Source: Rhizorhabdus histidinilytica
GTDB taxonomy: Bacteria > Pseudomonadota > Alphaproteobacteria > Sphingomonadales > Sphingomonadaceae
Direction: 5' to 3'
Assembly (NCBI RefSeq): GCF_900167915.1
Contig: NZ_FUYM01000002.1
Coordinates: 248,001-312,000 of the forward strand
Length of the DNA stretch: 64,000 nucleotides
The position numbers and the translations under genes are program-made. Positions 25,248-36,511 of this stretch are shown piece by piece. Under the pieces are notes generated by a model, which had not been told where the DNA came from, ran no database searches, and saw nothing but the letters and a program-made list of their open reading frames with translations. Every line of letters begins with the position of its first letter. Position 1 is the first letter of the stretch.

Positions 25248-25847
25248 ATGATCCGGAGGGTCGCGATCCTGCTGTTGGTGCTGGCGGTCGGCTATGTCGG
25301 CTGGGTCGTATTCCTCAACCTGCCGGGCCGCGACGGCGGTCCGCCCGTGGCCACCGCCGACAAGCGCGGCCCGGTCCCGGCCGCGTCTTTGCCGCCTCCT
25401 GTCGCGGTGCCGCGGGGAGCGCTCGTCATCCCCGTCGCCGGCGTCCGCGCCGATCAGCTCGGCGACACCTTCGCGGACGCGCGTGGCGAGGGACGGGTCC
25501 ACGACGCAATCGACATCATGGCCCCGCGCGGGACACCGGTGATCGCGGCGGCAGCGGGCACGGTCGAGAAGCTGTTTGACAGCCGGCTGGGCGGGCGAAC
25601 CGTCTATATCCGCCGTTCGGGGGGACAGTGGATCGACTATTACGCCCATCTCGACGGCTATGCGCCGGGCCTCGCCGAGGGCAAGCGGGTGGCGCAGGGC
25701 GAGATGATCGGCACGGTCGGCTCGACCGGCGACGCCAGTCCGGAGGCGCCGCACCTCCATTATGCCATCAACGCGATGGCGCCCGGTGAAGGCTGGTGGC
25801 AGGGCACGCCGATCAATCCTTATCCGCTGCTGGTGGCGGGGCACTGA
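25248..25847 (+). CDS. M23-family peptidoglycan metallopeptidase (membrane-anchored)
   Basis: 199 residues with a single N-terminal hydrophobic segment (about 4-22), most likely an uncleaved anchor, then a proline-rich linker and a LytM/M23 domain. The zinc ligands are the His and Asp of VHDAIDI (H-x3-D) and the final His pair in APHLHYAINA. Such enzymes cut the stem peptides of peptidoglycan. It starts 10 bases after the L,D-transpeptidase gene with 'gaggggaggacg' upstream. It lacks the coiled coil of EnvC/NlpD-type activators and keeps the catalytic residues, so it is probably active. Confidence 0.93.
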   Translation: MIRRVAILLLVLAVGYVGWVVFLNLPGRDGGPPVATADKRGPVPAASLPPPVAVPRGALVIPVAGVRADQLGDTFADARGEGRVHDAIDIMAPRGTPVIAAAAGTVEKLFDSRLGGRTVYIRRSGGQWIDYYAHLDGYAPGLAEGKRVAQGEMIGTVGSTGDASPEAPHLHYAINAMAPGEGWWQGTPINPYPLLVAGH

Positions 25848-25902
25848 TTCCTTCGCGCGAGCGGAGGATGACTTTTGCGGCCGCCATGCCAATATCGCGC
25901 CC

Positions 25903-26532
25903 ATGACGATCCTTCGCCCGCTGCTCGCCTTCCTCGCCCTCGTCGCCCTGCCCGCCGCCGCCCAGGCGGCCGACAAGCTGGTGCTCGCCTTCGGCGACAG
26001 TCTGACGGCGGGCTATCGGCTGCCGCCGGGCAAAGGGTTCGCGCCCCAGCTCGAGGCGGCGCTGCGCGCGTCGGGCGTGCCGGCGCGGGTGCACAATGCC
26101 GGGGTGTCCGGCGACACGACGGCGCAGGGCAAGGCCCGGCTCGCCTGGGTGCTCGCCTCACTCAAGGCGAAGCCCGACCTGGTGATCGTCGAGCTCGGCG
26201 CCAACGACATGCTGCGCGGTCTCGACCCCGCCCGGGCCGAGACGAATCTCGACGCGATTCTTGCTGAATTGTCGAAGCGACGTATCAGGATATTGCTGGC
26301 CGGCATGGTTGCGGCGCCGAATCTGGGCCCCGACTACGCCAAACGCTTCAATCCGATCTATCGCAGGCTGGCCGACAAATATCGTGCGGGTCTCTATCCT
26401 TTCTTCCTGCAGGGCATCGTCGGCGATCGTTCGCTGCACATCGGCGATGCGATTCACCCCAATGAACAAGGGGTTAAGGTGATCGTGCGCGGCATCTTGC
26501 CCCACGTCCGCCGGCAGCTCGCGGGCCGATAA
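25903..26532 (+). CDS. SGNH/GDSL esterase (TesA-like arylesterase / lysophospholipase)
   Basis: Exported hydrolase of 209 residues with a signal peptide ending AAAQAA. SGNH blocks are clear: FGDSLTAGY (nucleophile Ser, block I), the Gly in NAGVSGDTT (block II), ELGANDMLRG with the Asn (block III), and DAIHPNEQG with the Asp-His dyad (block V). The closest known type is TesA/TAP, a thioesterase/arylesterase/lysophospholipase I of the periplasm. It follows the M23 gene at 55 bases on the same strand. Confidence 0.94.
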   Translation: MTILRPLLAFLALVALPAAAQAADKLVLAFGDSLTAGYRLPPGKGFAPQLEAALRASGVPARVHNAGVSGDTTAQGKARLAWVLASLKAKPDLVIVELGANDMLRGLDPARAETNLDAILAELSKRRIRILLAGMVAAPNLGPDYAKRFNPIYRRLADKYRAGLYPFFLQGIVGDRSLHIGDAIHPNEQGVKVIVRGILPHVRRQLAGR

Positions 26533-26601
26533 TCAGTCCGTTGCAGCCGATCCCGACTCGCCCTAAGCTCGCTTCCGTAACGGGCCGCGGGGAGGGCTTG
26601 G

Positions 26602-26937
26602 ATGCAATGGGCGGGGTCGTCGTCGGCGCGGGGACCGGTAGGGCGGCCGGCAGGCGTTATCGATGATGGCGCTCGCGATGCCTTCCTCGATCATCTGCGT
26701 TCGGGCGTGGCGGATGCCGCCGCGTCGGGCGGCGACTTCCTTCTCGACCTCGCGGCGGTCGACCATATGTCGGCGGGTGCGCTGATGGCGTTGACGATAG
26801 CGCGCAAGGAAGCGATCACCAGCGACGTGACGATCGTGCTCGCCCGGCCCAGCCCGGCGCTGCGCGAAGTGCTGGAGATCAGCCGCTATCAGTTGATCTT
26901 CGACATCGTCGACGACCTCGACGGCGGAAGGGACTGA
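26602..26937 (+). CDS. STAS-domain protein (anti-sigma-factor-antagonist-like)
   Basis: Single-domain protein of 111 residues. The STAS core shows a beta strand FLLDLAAVDHMSAGALMAL, with Ser57 at the position phosphorylated in SpoIIAA/RsbV antagonists, followed by the helix and the VTIVLARPSPALREVLEIS segment. The ATG has a strong GGAGGG ribosome site. No RsbW-like kinase gene lies nearby; instead the gene is 10 bases upstream of an MBL-fold hydrolase gene and surely cotranscribed with it. Its partner and signal are unknown. Confidence 0.85.
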   Translation: MQWAGSSSARGPVGRPAGVIDDGARDAFLDHLRSGVADAAASGGDFLLDLAAVDHMSAGALMALTIARKEAITSDVTIVLARPSPALREVLEISRYQLIFDIVDDLDGGRD

Positions 26938-26947
26938 AGATTTGGGG

Positions 26948-27913
26948 ATGCTGGTCCGCTTCTGGGGGACGCGGGGATCGCTGCCGGTTGCGCCTCGGGC
27001 GCGTGCGATCGAGGACAAGCTGGTCGGCGCGCTGATGCGGGCATCCGGGCGGACTTTTGCCGACGAGGACGCCGCCCGGCGCTTCGTCAACGAAGAACTA
27101 AGCTTCGGCGAGGGGCACAGCTATGGCGGCGCCACCACCTGCCTGGAGATCGAAGGCGCCGACGACAGCTTCTTCATCCTCGACATGGGATCGGGCCTGC
27201 GCGAGCTGGGCAACGACGCCTTCCGCCGGATCGCGCAGCAGGGGCGTTCGCGGACCTACAACTTCTTCATGTCGCACCTGCACTGGGACCATATCATGGG
27301 CTTCCCCTTCTTCGGGCCGGCCTTCGATCCCGACGCGCGCATCGTCATCCATTCGGGCCATGCCGATTGCGAAGCAGCGCTGCGCCGCCAGCAGGAGGAG
27401 ATCAGCTTCCCGGTCGCCTTCGACTGGCTGCGTGCGAAGATCGAGTTCAAGGTGCTGGCGCCGGGCGAGGTCCACCATGTCGACGGGATCGACGTCGAAC
27501 TGATGCCGCAGGACCACAGCCACGTCTCCTACGCCTGGAAGTTCCGGCGCGACGGCAAGACCTTCGTCTTCTCGACCGACGCCGAGCACCGGATGGACGA
27601 CGTCGAGGACAAGGCGGCGTTCGAGACCTTCTTCCACCAGGCCGACCTCGTCGTCTGCGATACCATGTATTCGCTCGCCGAGAGCATCACCTTGAAGGCC
27701 GACTGGGGCCATTCGAGCAACGTCATGGCGGTCAACCTCTGCCATGGTGCCGGGGCGCGGAAGCTGGTGCTGTTCCATCATGAACCGACCAGCAGCGACG
27801 CCGACATCGACGCGCTGCTCGCGGAGACCATCCGCTACGAGGCACTGAACCGCCGCGACTATCCGCCGCTCGAGGTGGTCTGCTCCTACGACAGCCTCGA
27901 ACTCGAGGTTTGA
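26948..27913 (+). CDS. MBL-fold metallo-hydrolase (phosphodiesterase-like)
   Basis: Metallo-beta-lactamase-fold enzyme of about 321 residues. The metal motif HLHWDH sits at residues 110-115, with further likely ligands in PQDHSHVS, FSTDAEHR and LFHHEP. The early VRFWGTRGSLP segment and GGATTCLEIEG are typical of the branch that includes cyclic-nucleotide phosphodiesterases and PhnP/RNase Z-like proteins. The ATG at 26948 was used; a TTG two codons earlier is possible. An insertion at residues 25-55 between the first two strands is unusual. It forms a two-gene unit with the STAS protein. Confidence 0.88.
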   Translation: MLVRFWGTRGSLPVAPRARAIEDKLVGALMRASGRTFADEDAARRFVNEELSFGEGHSYGGATTCLEIEGADDSFFILDMGSGLRELGNDAFRRIAQQGRSRTYNFFMSHLHWDHIMGFPFFGPAFDPDARIVIHSGHADCEAALRRQQEEISFPVAFDWLRAKIEFKVLAPGEVHHVDGIDVELMPQDHSHVSYAWKFRRDGKTFVFSTDAEHRMDDVEDKAAFETFFHQADLVVCDTMYSLAESITLKADWGHSSNVMAVNLCHGAGARKLVLFHHEPTSSDADIDALLAETIRYEALNRRDYPPLEVVCSYDSLELEV

Positions 27914-27957
27914 GGCAGGCTCGACACGAACCGGGCTGACGCCTACAGCCGCGCGCC

Positions 27958-28878
27958 ATGCATGGCTGGATCATCATCGACAAGCCGGTCGGCCCGGGCT
28001 CGACCCAGATCGTCTCCGCGGTCAAGCGCGCGCTCCGGACCGGCGGCTACGGCAAGTACAAGGTCGGCCATGGCGGGACGCTCGACCCGCTGGCGTCGGG
28101 CGTGCTGCCGGTCGCGCTGGGCGAGGCGACCAAGCTGTCGGGGCGGATGCTCGACGCCGACAAGGCCTATGACTTCACCATAGGCTTCGGAGTCGAGACC
28201 GACACGCTCGACGCCGAGGGCAAGGCGGTGGCGGTGTCCGGCGCCTGTCCGACGCTCGATGCGATCGAGGCGGTGCTGTCGCGCTTCACCGGCCCGATCG
28301 AGCAGGTACCGCCGGCTTATTCGGCGCTGAAGATCGACGGTGAGCGCGCCTATGATCGCGCCCGTGCCGGCGAAAGCTTCGAGATGAAGACGCGTGCCGT
28401 CACCATTCATCGACTGGAGATCGTCGGGGGGCGACCGATCGGGGAAGGGGATGGACTGGCCGAGGCGACCCTGTCTTGCTCGGTGTCGAAGGGCACCTAC
28501 ATAAGAAGCCTGGCGCGGGACATCGCGCGCGCGCTCGGCACCGTCGGCCATGTGACCATGCTCCGCCGTACCAAGGCGGGCCCGTTCACCCTGTCCCAGG
28601 CGATTTCGCTGGACAAACTGGATGAACTCGCTAAGGGCCGGCAGCTTGAAAAAGCACTCTTGCCGCTGACGGCGGGGCTGGACGACATCCCGGCTCTATC
28701 CGTCACCCCCGATCAGGCAAGGGCGCTCCGCGAGGGGCGCAGAGTGATCGGGATTGCCGCACCCACCGGCCTCAACCTTGCGATCGACGGCGACATGCCC
28801 GTTGCGCTGGTGGAGGTCGAGGACCGCGAGGTCCGCGTGGTGCGGGGCTTCAATATGATGTCGAAGGAAGACAGATGA
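27958..28878 (+). CDS. truB: tRNA pseudouridine(55) synthase
   Basis: Makes pseudouridine 55 in the T-loop of tRNAs. The 306-residue protein has the TruB signature [23 protein letters not shown] with catalytic Asp43, the [19 protein letters not shown] segment and [19 protein letters not shown]. The start ATG gives [10 protein letters not shown], the usual N-terminus. The end overlaps the rpsO start by four bases (ATGA). truB-rpsO-pnp is a conserved gene order, linking tRNA modification, ribosomal protein and RNA decay genes. Confidence 0.97.
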   Translation: MHGWIIIDKPVGPGSTQIVSAVKRALRTGGYGKYKVGHGGTLDPLASGVLPVALGEATKLSGRMLDADKAYDFTIGFGVETDTLDAEGKAVAVSGACPTLDAIEAVLSRFTGPIEQVPPAYSALKIDGERAYDRARAGESFEMKTRAVTIHRLEIVGGRPIGEGDGLAEATLSCSVSKGTYIRSLARDIARALGTVGHVTMLRRTKAGPFTLSQAISLDKLDELAKGRQLEKALLPLTAGLDDIPALSVTPDQARALREGRRVIGIAAPTGLNLAIDGDMPVALVEVEDREVRVVRGFNMMSKEDR

Positions 28879-29144
28879 CCGTTACCGCCGAACGCAAGAC
28901 CGCGATCATTGCCGACAACGCCCGTGCCAACGGCGATACCGGCAGCCCCGAAGTCCAGGTCGCGATCCTGACCGAGCGCATCAACAACCTGACCGAGCAT
29001 TTCAAGACCCATGCGAAGGACAACCATTCGCGCCGCGGTCTCCTGATGCTGGTCAACAAGCGCCGCCGCCTTCTCGACTATCTCAAGCGGAAGGATGCGG
29101 AGCGCTACACCGCACTGATCGGCAAGCTCGGCCTGCGCAAGTAA
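28875..29144 (+). CDS. rpsO: Small ribosomal subunit protein S15
   Basis: 89-residue RNA-binding protein of the 30S platform. The sequence is the standard S15 four-helix arrangement with [15 protein letters not shown] and the [20 protein letters not shown] segment. Its ATG overlaps the truB stop. It is followed by a hairpin terminator and then pnp, the classic rpsO-pnp order. Confidence 0.98.
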   Translation: MTVTAERKTAIIADNARANGDTGSPEVQVAILTERINNLTEHFKTHAKDNHSRRGLLMLVNKRRRLLDYLKRKDAERYTALIGKLGLRK

Positions 29145-29155
29145 GCCAGCTTCTG

Positions 29156-29185
29156 AACGGCCCCGCAAAACGGGGCCGTTCGCTT
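29156..29185 (+). terminator. Hairpin downstream of rpsO
   Basis: Perfect 10-bp stem aacggccccg (29156-29165) and cggggccgtt (29171-29180) with a five-base loop, followed by cgctt, a weak T-run. It corresponds in position to the rpsO attenuator known in Escherichia coli, so it probably reduces rather than blocks read-through into pnp. Confidence 0.7.
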
Positions 29186-29219
29186 ATTCCGCCAGGGGCA
29201 ATCCGGCACCGGGCGGGAC

Positions 29220-29287
29220 GGCGGGCACAAGGCCCCGCCACGGCAGGCCGAAAGGCGGCCTGCCCCACGCGGCGGCTTGCAGCCGCC
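29220..29287 (+). promoter_or_regulatory. Three consecutive hairpins in the pnp leader
   Basis: Stems: ggcggg (29220-29225) with cccgcc (29234-29239); ggcaggcc (29242-29249) with ggcctgcc (29257-29264); ggcggct (29271-29277) with agccgcc (29281-29287). All three lie before the pnp start in the same transcript direction. PNPase in enterobacteria represses its own mRNA through RNase III cleavage of a leader stem-loop. These stems are candidates for a similar control, by inference only. Confidence 0.45.
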
Positions 29288-29333
29288 GGCATAGGCCCCG
29301 GGCGCATAGGGCGTCCGGAGACAAGGAACACAG

Positions 29334-31649
<2,316 letters not shown>

Positions 31650-31672
31650 TCGGTCGGCGCTTCAACACATGG

Positions 31673-31705
31673 AAAAGGGGAGCGGAAACGCTCCCCTTTT
31701 TCTTT
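31673..31705 (+). terminator. Strong intrinsic terminator of pnp
   Basis: Perfect 12-bp stem aaaaggggagcg (31673-31684) and cgctcccctttt (31689-31700) closed by a GAAA tetraloop and followed by a T-rich tract. This is the clearest factor-independent terminator in the window. Since the A-tract lies on the other side, it could also work on the opposite strand. Confidence 0.9.
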
Positions 31706-31716
31706 ATGCTCGCCCG

Positions 31717-32223
31717 ATGACCCAAGAGGATCTCGTCCGTTACGTCCTGATCGGCGCGGCGATCGTGATCGCGTTGCTGATCCGCCTGCGCCGGATCGGG
31801 CGGTGGCAGCGGCTGCGGGCCGGGATGCTGTGGATCGTGCCCGCGATCTTCACGGGCCTCGCCGCGATGATCCTCTGGCAATTCCCGCCACACGGGCTGG
31901 AGTGGCTCTGGGTGGCGTTCGGCCTTGCGGCAGGCGGCTTCTTCGGCTGGCAGCGCGGACGGCTGGTCGAGATCCGGGTCGACCCCGGCAGCGGCCTGCT
32001 GCTCCAGCGCAACTCGCCCACCGCCTTCCTCTTCCTCGGCCTGCTGATCGTCGTCCGCTGGGCGCTACACGGTGCGGTCGGCCTGGCCGACGCGCGCTGG
32101 CACCTCGGCGCGATGCTCGTCAGCGACATCTTCATCGCCTTCGCGACCGGCGTCCTCGTCGCCTACCGCCTCGAGCTCTACTTGCGCGCACGCCGCCTGC
32201 CGGAGAGCCGCGAAGGCCGTTGA
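31717..32223 (+). CDS. Small polytopic membrane protein (CcdC/DUF1453-like?)
   Basis: 168 residues with five hydrophobic segments (about 9-23, 37-54, 63-78, 107-125 and 131-150) and basic cytoplasmic loops (RLRRIGRWQRLR). No catalytic motif is visible. The general layout resembles CcdC/DUF1453 membrane proteins, but I recognise it only weakly. It starts 11 bases after the pnp terminator, so its own promoter would have to overlap that terminator or it relies on read-through. Convergent with the next gene. Confidence 0.75.
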   Translation: MTQEDLVRYVLIGAAIVIALLIRLRRIGRWQRLRAGMLWIVPAIFTGLAAMILWQFPPHGLEWLWVAFGLAAGGFFGWQRGRLVEIRVDPGSGLLLQRNSPTAFLFLGLLIVVRWALHGAVGLADARWHLGAMLVSDIFIAFATGVLVAYRLELYLRARRLPESREGR

Positions 32224-32310
32224 GAAGCTGCGTCCATGCCGGCTGAGCAAGCGAAACTTATCTGGTCCGCCTCTCCCTCAGGATGGCGGGGGAATTAAGC
32301 GCTCGGCGTT

Positions 32311-32679
32311 CTAGCCGTGCTTGCGTGGTTTCTTCGGTGGCGGCGCGCTCTTGACCACGCTCTTCACCGCGCAGCGCTGGCCACGGACGATGATCGTCGA
32401 GAAGCGATCGAAATCGCTCGTGCCGCGGGTCTCGAAGCCGATCGCGTTGGCGAAGGGCAGGTCCTGGCACGGCGCCATCAGCGTGGCGTGATACCATTGC
32501 CGGCCCATGCCCTGGAGGTAGAGGGCGTTGCGCCCGTCGGCCTGCCAATTGTCGATCGAGCCATGGTTGGCGAAGGGGATTCGCACCTCGGGCGAGCCCT
32601 TGGCGGCGACGGCGACGTCGGCCAGACCCGCGCCCGCGAGGAGCGCGCCGGCCAGTGCGAGGATGAGGGGCTTTTTCAT
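32311..32679 (-). CDS. Small secreted protein (possibly DUF6491 family)
   Basis: About 122 residues from the ATG at 32679: a signal peptide (MKKPLILALAGALLAGAGLADVAVA) then a compact domain with ISFANHGSIDNW-like polarity (IPFANHGSIDNWQADG), YHATLMAPC, FANAIGFETRG and a second cysteine in RGQRCAV. The two cysteines probably form a disulfide. The tail is Lys/Pro-rich. The pattern resembles proteins annotated DUF6491 in sphingomonads; function is unknown. An in-frame ATG 12 bases upstream is an alternative start. Confidence 0.75.
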   Translation of the reverse strand: MKKPLILALAGALLAGAGLADVAVAAKGSPEVRIPFANHGSIDNWQADGRNALYLQGMGRQWYHATLMAPCQDLPFANAIGFETRGTSDFDRFSTIIVRGQRCAVKSVVKSAPPPKKPRKHG

Positions 32680-32727
32680 GACCGCCACCATGCCATGGCG
32701 GCCCTGAACGGAGGCTGAGCGAAGCGG

Positions 32728-33327
32728 CTATTCGATATGAGCGCCATGCCGCCAGCCCATTTGCTCGGCATAATGGCGGCGGCACAGGGCGACATAGCGC
32801 TCGTTCCCGCCGACCTCGATCTGGGCACCCTGCTTGACCGCGAAGCCGTCGGCGTCGATCCGCAGGTTCATCGTCGCCTTGCGGCCGCAGGCGCAGATGC
32901 CCTTCAACTCGATCAGGTTGTCGGCAATGGCGAGCAGCGCCGCGCTGCCGGGGAACAGCTTCGCCTGGAAATCGCTGCGCAGCCCATAAGCGAGCACCGG
33001 GATGCCGAGCTCGTCGCACACGGCGGCGAGCTGGAACACCTGCGCGCGGGTCAGCCATTGCGCCTCGTCGACCAGAACGCAGTCGACCGGCCCCTCGGCG
33101 CGCTCGATCGAGATCTCCTCGAACAGGTCGGTTTCCTCGTCAATCGCGGTGGCGTGGCTGGCGAGGCCGATGCGCGAGGTGATCCGGCCCGGCTCGAACC
33201 GATCGTCGAACGCCGCGGTGAACAGCAGCGTGCGCATGCCGCGCTCGCGATAGTTGAAGTCGGCCTGGAGCAGCGTGGTCGACTTCCCCGCGTTCATCGC
33301 CGCATAATAGAAATAGAGCTTGGCCAT
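32728..33327 (-). CDS. tdk: Thymidine kinase
   Basis: Type II thymidine kinase of the salvage pathway, 199 residues. P-loop AAMNAGKST at about residues 9-17, the DEAQWL Walker B, the lid with zinc-binding cysteines (CACGRK and a later ALCRRHY), and the substrate-binding segment RYVALCRRHY. The window also encodes thyA, so dTMP can be made by both routes. Stand-alone gene between a small secreted protein gene and rbfA. Confidence 0.96.
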   Translation of the reverse strand: MAKLYFYYAAMNAGKSTTLLQADFNYRERGMRTLLFTAAFDDRFEPGRITSRIGLASHATAIDEETDLFEEISIERAEGPVDCVLVDEAQWLTRAQVFQLAAVCDELGIPVLAYGLRSDFQAKLFPGSAALLAIADNLIELKGICACGRKATMNLRIDADGFAVKQGAQIEVGGNERYVALCRRHYAEQMGWRHGAHIE

Positions 33328-33400
33328 CAGCCTCTATCCTAGCGCGTCGCGGGCCGGCGACAATCCATCCGGCGTGGCCGGATGGTGAACAATCCTTGCG

Positions 33401-33799
33401 TCAGTCGGCGTCTTGGTCGAGATCGCGGGCGATCGACGGATCGCGCAGCAATCGGTCGATATGGCTGCCCTCGTCGAAGCTTTCGTCGGCGAGAAATTTC
33501 AGCTTCGCCGCATATTTGGTGTTCACCCGCCGCGCCACCTCGCTCTGGAGGAAGGCGGTGTTGGTGCGCAGTGCCTTGATGACGATATCCTCGTCACCAC
33601 CGAGCAGCGGCTTCACGAACACCGTCGCATGGCGCAGGTCGGGCGACATGCGCACCTCTGTCACCGACACCATGTGGCTGGCCAGCACGTCGTCATGCAC
33701 GTCGCCGCGCATCAATATGTCGGACAGGGCGTGGCGCACCTGCTCGCCGACGCGGAGCAGGCGGACCGAGCGGCCTTCTGGGGTCTCGTTACGGCGCAT
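33401..33799 (-). CDS. rbfA: Ribosome-binding factor A
   Basis: 30S maturation and cold-shock factor, 132 residues, single KH-like domain. Family features: [17 protein letters not shown] at the N-terminus, [17 protein letters not shown] in the middle and [25 protein letters not shown] near the end. It lies downstream of infB on the same strand, the conserved nusA-infB-rbfA order, with a palindromic repeat in the 117-base gap. Confidence 0.97.
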   Translation of the reverse strand: MRRNETPEGRSVRLLRVGEQVRHALSDILMRGDVHDDVLASHMVSVTEVRMSPDLRHATVFVKPLLGGDEDIVIKALRTNTAFLQSEVARRVNTKYAAKLKFLADESFDEGSHIDRLLRDPSIARDLDQDAD

Positions 33800-33820
33800 G
33801 GCGCGGCCTTTCCAAAGGGT

Positions 33821-33909
33821 GCGTCACCCGGCGGAGGGCCGAGGTCTCAGGCGGCAGGAACGGGCCTGCGTGCAATCTCCCGAGATGCCGGCCTCCGCCG
33901 GGGTGACGC
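33821..33909. repeat. Palindromic element between infB and rbfA
   Basis: Outer arms gcgtcacccggcggagg (33821-33837) and its complement at 33892-33909 differ by a single inserted base. The interior contains a smaller palindrome (atctcccgagat). The 89-bp unit resembles 'gtcaccccggcggagg' repeats scattered in sphingomonad genomes. It interrupts the operon and could tune rbfA expression. Confidence 0.7.
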
Positions 33910-33916
33910 CTGACTC

Positions 33917-36490
33917 TTACAGCGTCCGCTCACGCTCCTCGACCTCGAACGTCTCGACGATGTCGCCGGGCTTGATGTCGGTCGTGGCTTCGAGCGTGAT
34001 GCCGCACTCCAGGCCGGCGCGAACCTCGGGAACGTCGTCCTTGAAGCGGCGCAGCGACGCGATCGAGCCATTGTAGATGATGACGTCGTCGCGCATGACG
34101 CGGGCGCGCAGCTTCTGGCGGATATAGCCCTCGAGCACGAGCAGGCCGGCGGCCTTGCCGTGCTTGCCCGCCGAGAAGACTTCGCGGATCTCGGCGCGGC
34201 CGACGACATGCTCCAGATATTCGGGGCCGAGCTGGCCCGCCATCGCGGCGCGGATCTCGTCGAGCAGGTCGTAGATCACGTCATAATATTTGAGCGCGAC
34301 CCCGTCCCGCGTGGCGATCTCGCGCGCCTTGGCGTTGGCGCGGACGTTGAAGCCGATGATCGGCGCCTTCGAGGCGGCCGCCAGGCTGACGTCGCTCTCG
34401 GTGATGCCGCCGACGCCCGCATGCAGGATGCGGACCTGGATCAGGTCGGTCGAGATCTTGTTGAGCGAGCCCACGATCGCTTCGACCGAGCCCTGGGCAT
34501 CGGCCTTCACGACCACCGGATATTGCTGGGCCTTCTGCTCGCGCAGCGCCGAGAACATCGATTCGAGGCTGGCCGGGGCGGCGGTGGTCCGCTTCTGGTG
34601 GATCACGCCGGCGCGATAGGCCGCGACCTCGCGGGCGCGCGCCTCGTTCTCGACGACCGAGAGCTGGTCGCCCGCGCTCGGGACGCCCGACAGGCCGAGG
34701 ATCTCGACCGGCAGCGACGGGCCCGCTTCCTTGATGTTGCGGCCCTTGTCGTCGATCAGCGCGCGGACCTTGCCGCTCTCGGCGCCGACGACGAAGATGT
34801 CGCCGACCTTGAGCGTGCCGCGGCCGACCAGGATCGTCGCGACGGCGCCGCGGCCCTTGTCGAGGGTGGCCTCGACCACGGTGCCTTCGGCGGCGCGATC
34901 GGGGTTGGCCTTGAGCTCGAGCAGTTCGGCCTGCAGCTCGATCTTCTCGATCAGCTCGTCGAGGCCGGTCTTCTTGAGCGCCGAGACCTCGACCTCCTGC
35001 ACGTCGCCGCCCATGCTCTCGACCTGGACGTCGTGCTGTAGCAGCGCCTCGCGGACGCGCTGGGCGTTGGAGCCGGGCTTGTCCATCTTGTTGATCGCGA
35101 TGATCATCGGGACGCCCGCCGCGCGGGTGTGGCTGATCGCCTCGATCGTCTGCGGACGCAGGCCATCGTCGCCGGCGACCACGATCACGACGATGTCGGT
35201 GATGTTCGCGCCGCGCGCGCGCATCTCGCTGAACGCCTCGTGGCCCGGGGTGTCGAGGAAGGTGATCTTGGCACCGCTCTTCACCTGCACCTGATAGGCG
35301 CCGATATGCTGGGTGATGCCGCCGGCCTCGCCGCTGGCGACGTCGGTGCCGCGCAGCGCGTCGAGCAGGCTGGTCTTGCCGTGGTCGACATGGCCCATGA
35401 TCGTGACGACCGGCGGACGCGGCTGCAGCGTCTCCGCCGCATCGACGTCGTCGGAGGTGATCAGGTCGACGTCCGAATCCGACACGCGCTTGATGTTGTG
35501 GCCGAACTCGGTGACGAGCAGCTCGGCGGTGTCCTGGTCGATCGACTGGTTGACGGTGACGGGCATGCCCATCTTGAACAGCGCCTTGACCAGGTCGGCG
35601 CCGCGCTCGGCCATGCGGTTGGCGAGCTCGCCGACGGTGATCGTCTCCGGCACCGCGACGTCGCGAACCTGCTTCTGCTGGACGGTGCCGGCCTGGTGGG
35701 CGCGCTTGTCCTTCTCGCGGGCGCGCTTGAGCGCGGCGAGCGAGCGGGCGCGGGCGCCGCTGTCGTCGTCGAGCGCGCGGGTGACGGTCAGCTTGCCCGA
35801 CTGGCGGCGATCGTCGCCCTTGCGGTCGCGCTGCTGCGGACGCGGCGGCTCGGGCCGCTTCGGGCTCGGAACCGGCGTGAAGCGACGCGGCGGCGGCATG
35901 GTGCTGCTGCTCGTGCGCGGAGCCTCCTCGGCGGTCTCGGCCGCGGCCGGGGCTTCCTCGCGCGGGGCTGTGGCGGCGGCTTCGGCCTCCGCGGCCGCGG
36001 TGGCGGCAGCCGCTGCGGCGGCGCGCTCGGCCTCTTCCTCGGCGCGGCGATTCTCTTCGGCGCGGCGGCGTTCCTCTTCGGTCGCCTCGGCCTTGGCGCG
36101 CTCCTCGCGGCGGCGCGTTTCCTCGAGCGCGGCCATGCGCGCTTCCTCGGCCTCGCGCAGCAGGCGCTCCTGCTGCTCGCGGCGCTCCAGCGGCGTCATC
36201 GGCCGGCCGGTGGGCGCCGGGGCCGGGGTGGGGCGCGGTGCGGCCGGAGCCTGCGCGGCGGGGGTGGGGGCCGGGGCGGGCGCCGCGGGCGCCGCCGCTG
36301 CGGTCTCCTCGGTCACCTGCGGCTCCGCCTCGCCCGGCCGGCCGGGCACGATGCGGCGGCGCTTGACCTCGACGACCACGGTGTTGGAGCGGCCATGGCT
36401 GAAGCTCTGCTTCACCTGGCCCGTCTCCACCGTGCGCTTGAGGCCCAGCGGTGCACGCATTCCCAGTTTCGGCTTGTCGTTGTCGCTCAT
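33917..36490 (-). CDS. infB: Translation initiation factor IF-2
   Basis: GTPase that brings initiator tRNA to the 30S subunit; 857 residues. After a short N-terminal segment, residues 60-250 are a low-complexity Ala/Glu/Arg and Pro-rich region typical of alphaproteobacterial IF-2. The IF2_N-like element ([27 protein letters not shown]) is at about 280. The GTPase domain begins with [18 protein letters not shown] near residue 362, with [15 protein letters not shown] and AINKMDKPG following. The C-terminal domains end EVEERERTL. Member of the rimP-nusA-ylxR-infB unit. Confidence 0.98.
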   Translation of the reverse strand: MSDNDKPKLGMRAPLGLKRTVETGQVKQSFSHGRSNTVVVEVKRRRIVPGRPGEAEPQVTEETAAAAPAAPAPAPTPAAQAPAAPRPTPAPAPTGRPMTPLERREQQERLLREAEEARMAALEETRRREERAKAEATEEERRRAEENRRAEEEAERAAAAAAATAAAEAEAAATAPREEAPAAAETAEEAPRTSSSTMPPPRRFTPVPSPKRPEPPRPQQRDRKGDDRRQSGKLTVTRALDDDSGARARSLAALKRAREKDKRAHQAGTVQQKQVRDVAVPETITVGELANRMAERGADLVKALFKMGMPVTVNQSIDQDTAELLVTEFGHNIKRVSDSDVDLITSDDVDAAETLQPRPPVVTIMGHVDHGKTSLLDALRGTDVASGEAGGITQHIGAYQVQVKSGAKITFLDTPGHEAFSEMRARGANITDIVVIVVAGDDGLRPQTIEAISHTRAAGVPMIIAINKMDKPGSNAQRVREALLQHDVQVESMGGDVQEVEVSALKKTGLDELIEKIELQAELLELKANPDRAAEGTVVEATLDKGRGAVATILVGRGTLKVGDIFVVGAESGKVRALIDDKGRNIKEAGPSLPVEILGLSGVPSAGDQLSVVENEARAREVAAYRAGVIHQKRTTAAPASLESMFSALREQKAQQYPVVVKADAQGSVEAIVGSLNKISTDLIQVRILHAGVGGITESDVSLAAASKAPIIGFNVRANAKAREIATRDGVALKYYDVIYDLLDEIRAAMAGQLGPEYLEHVVGRAEIREVFSAGKHGKAAGLLVLEGYIRQKLRARVMRDDVIIYNGSIASLRRFKDDVPEVRAGLECGITLEATTDIKPGDIVETFEVEERERTL

Positions 36491-36511
36491 CTGGTAACCG
36501 AACCCTTCACT

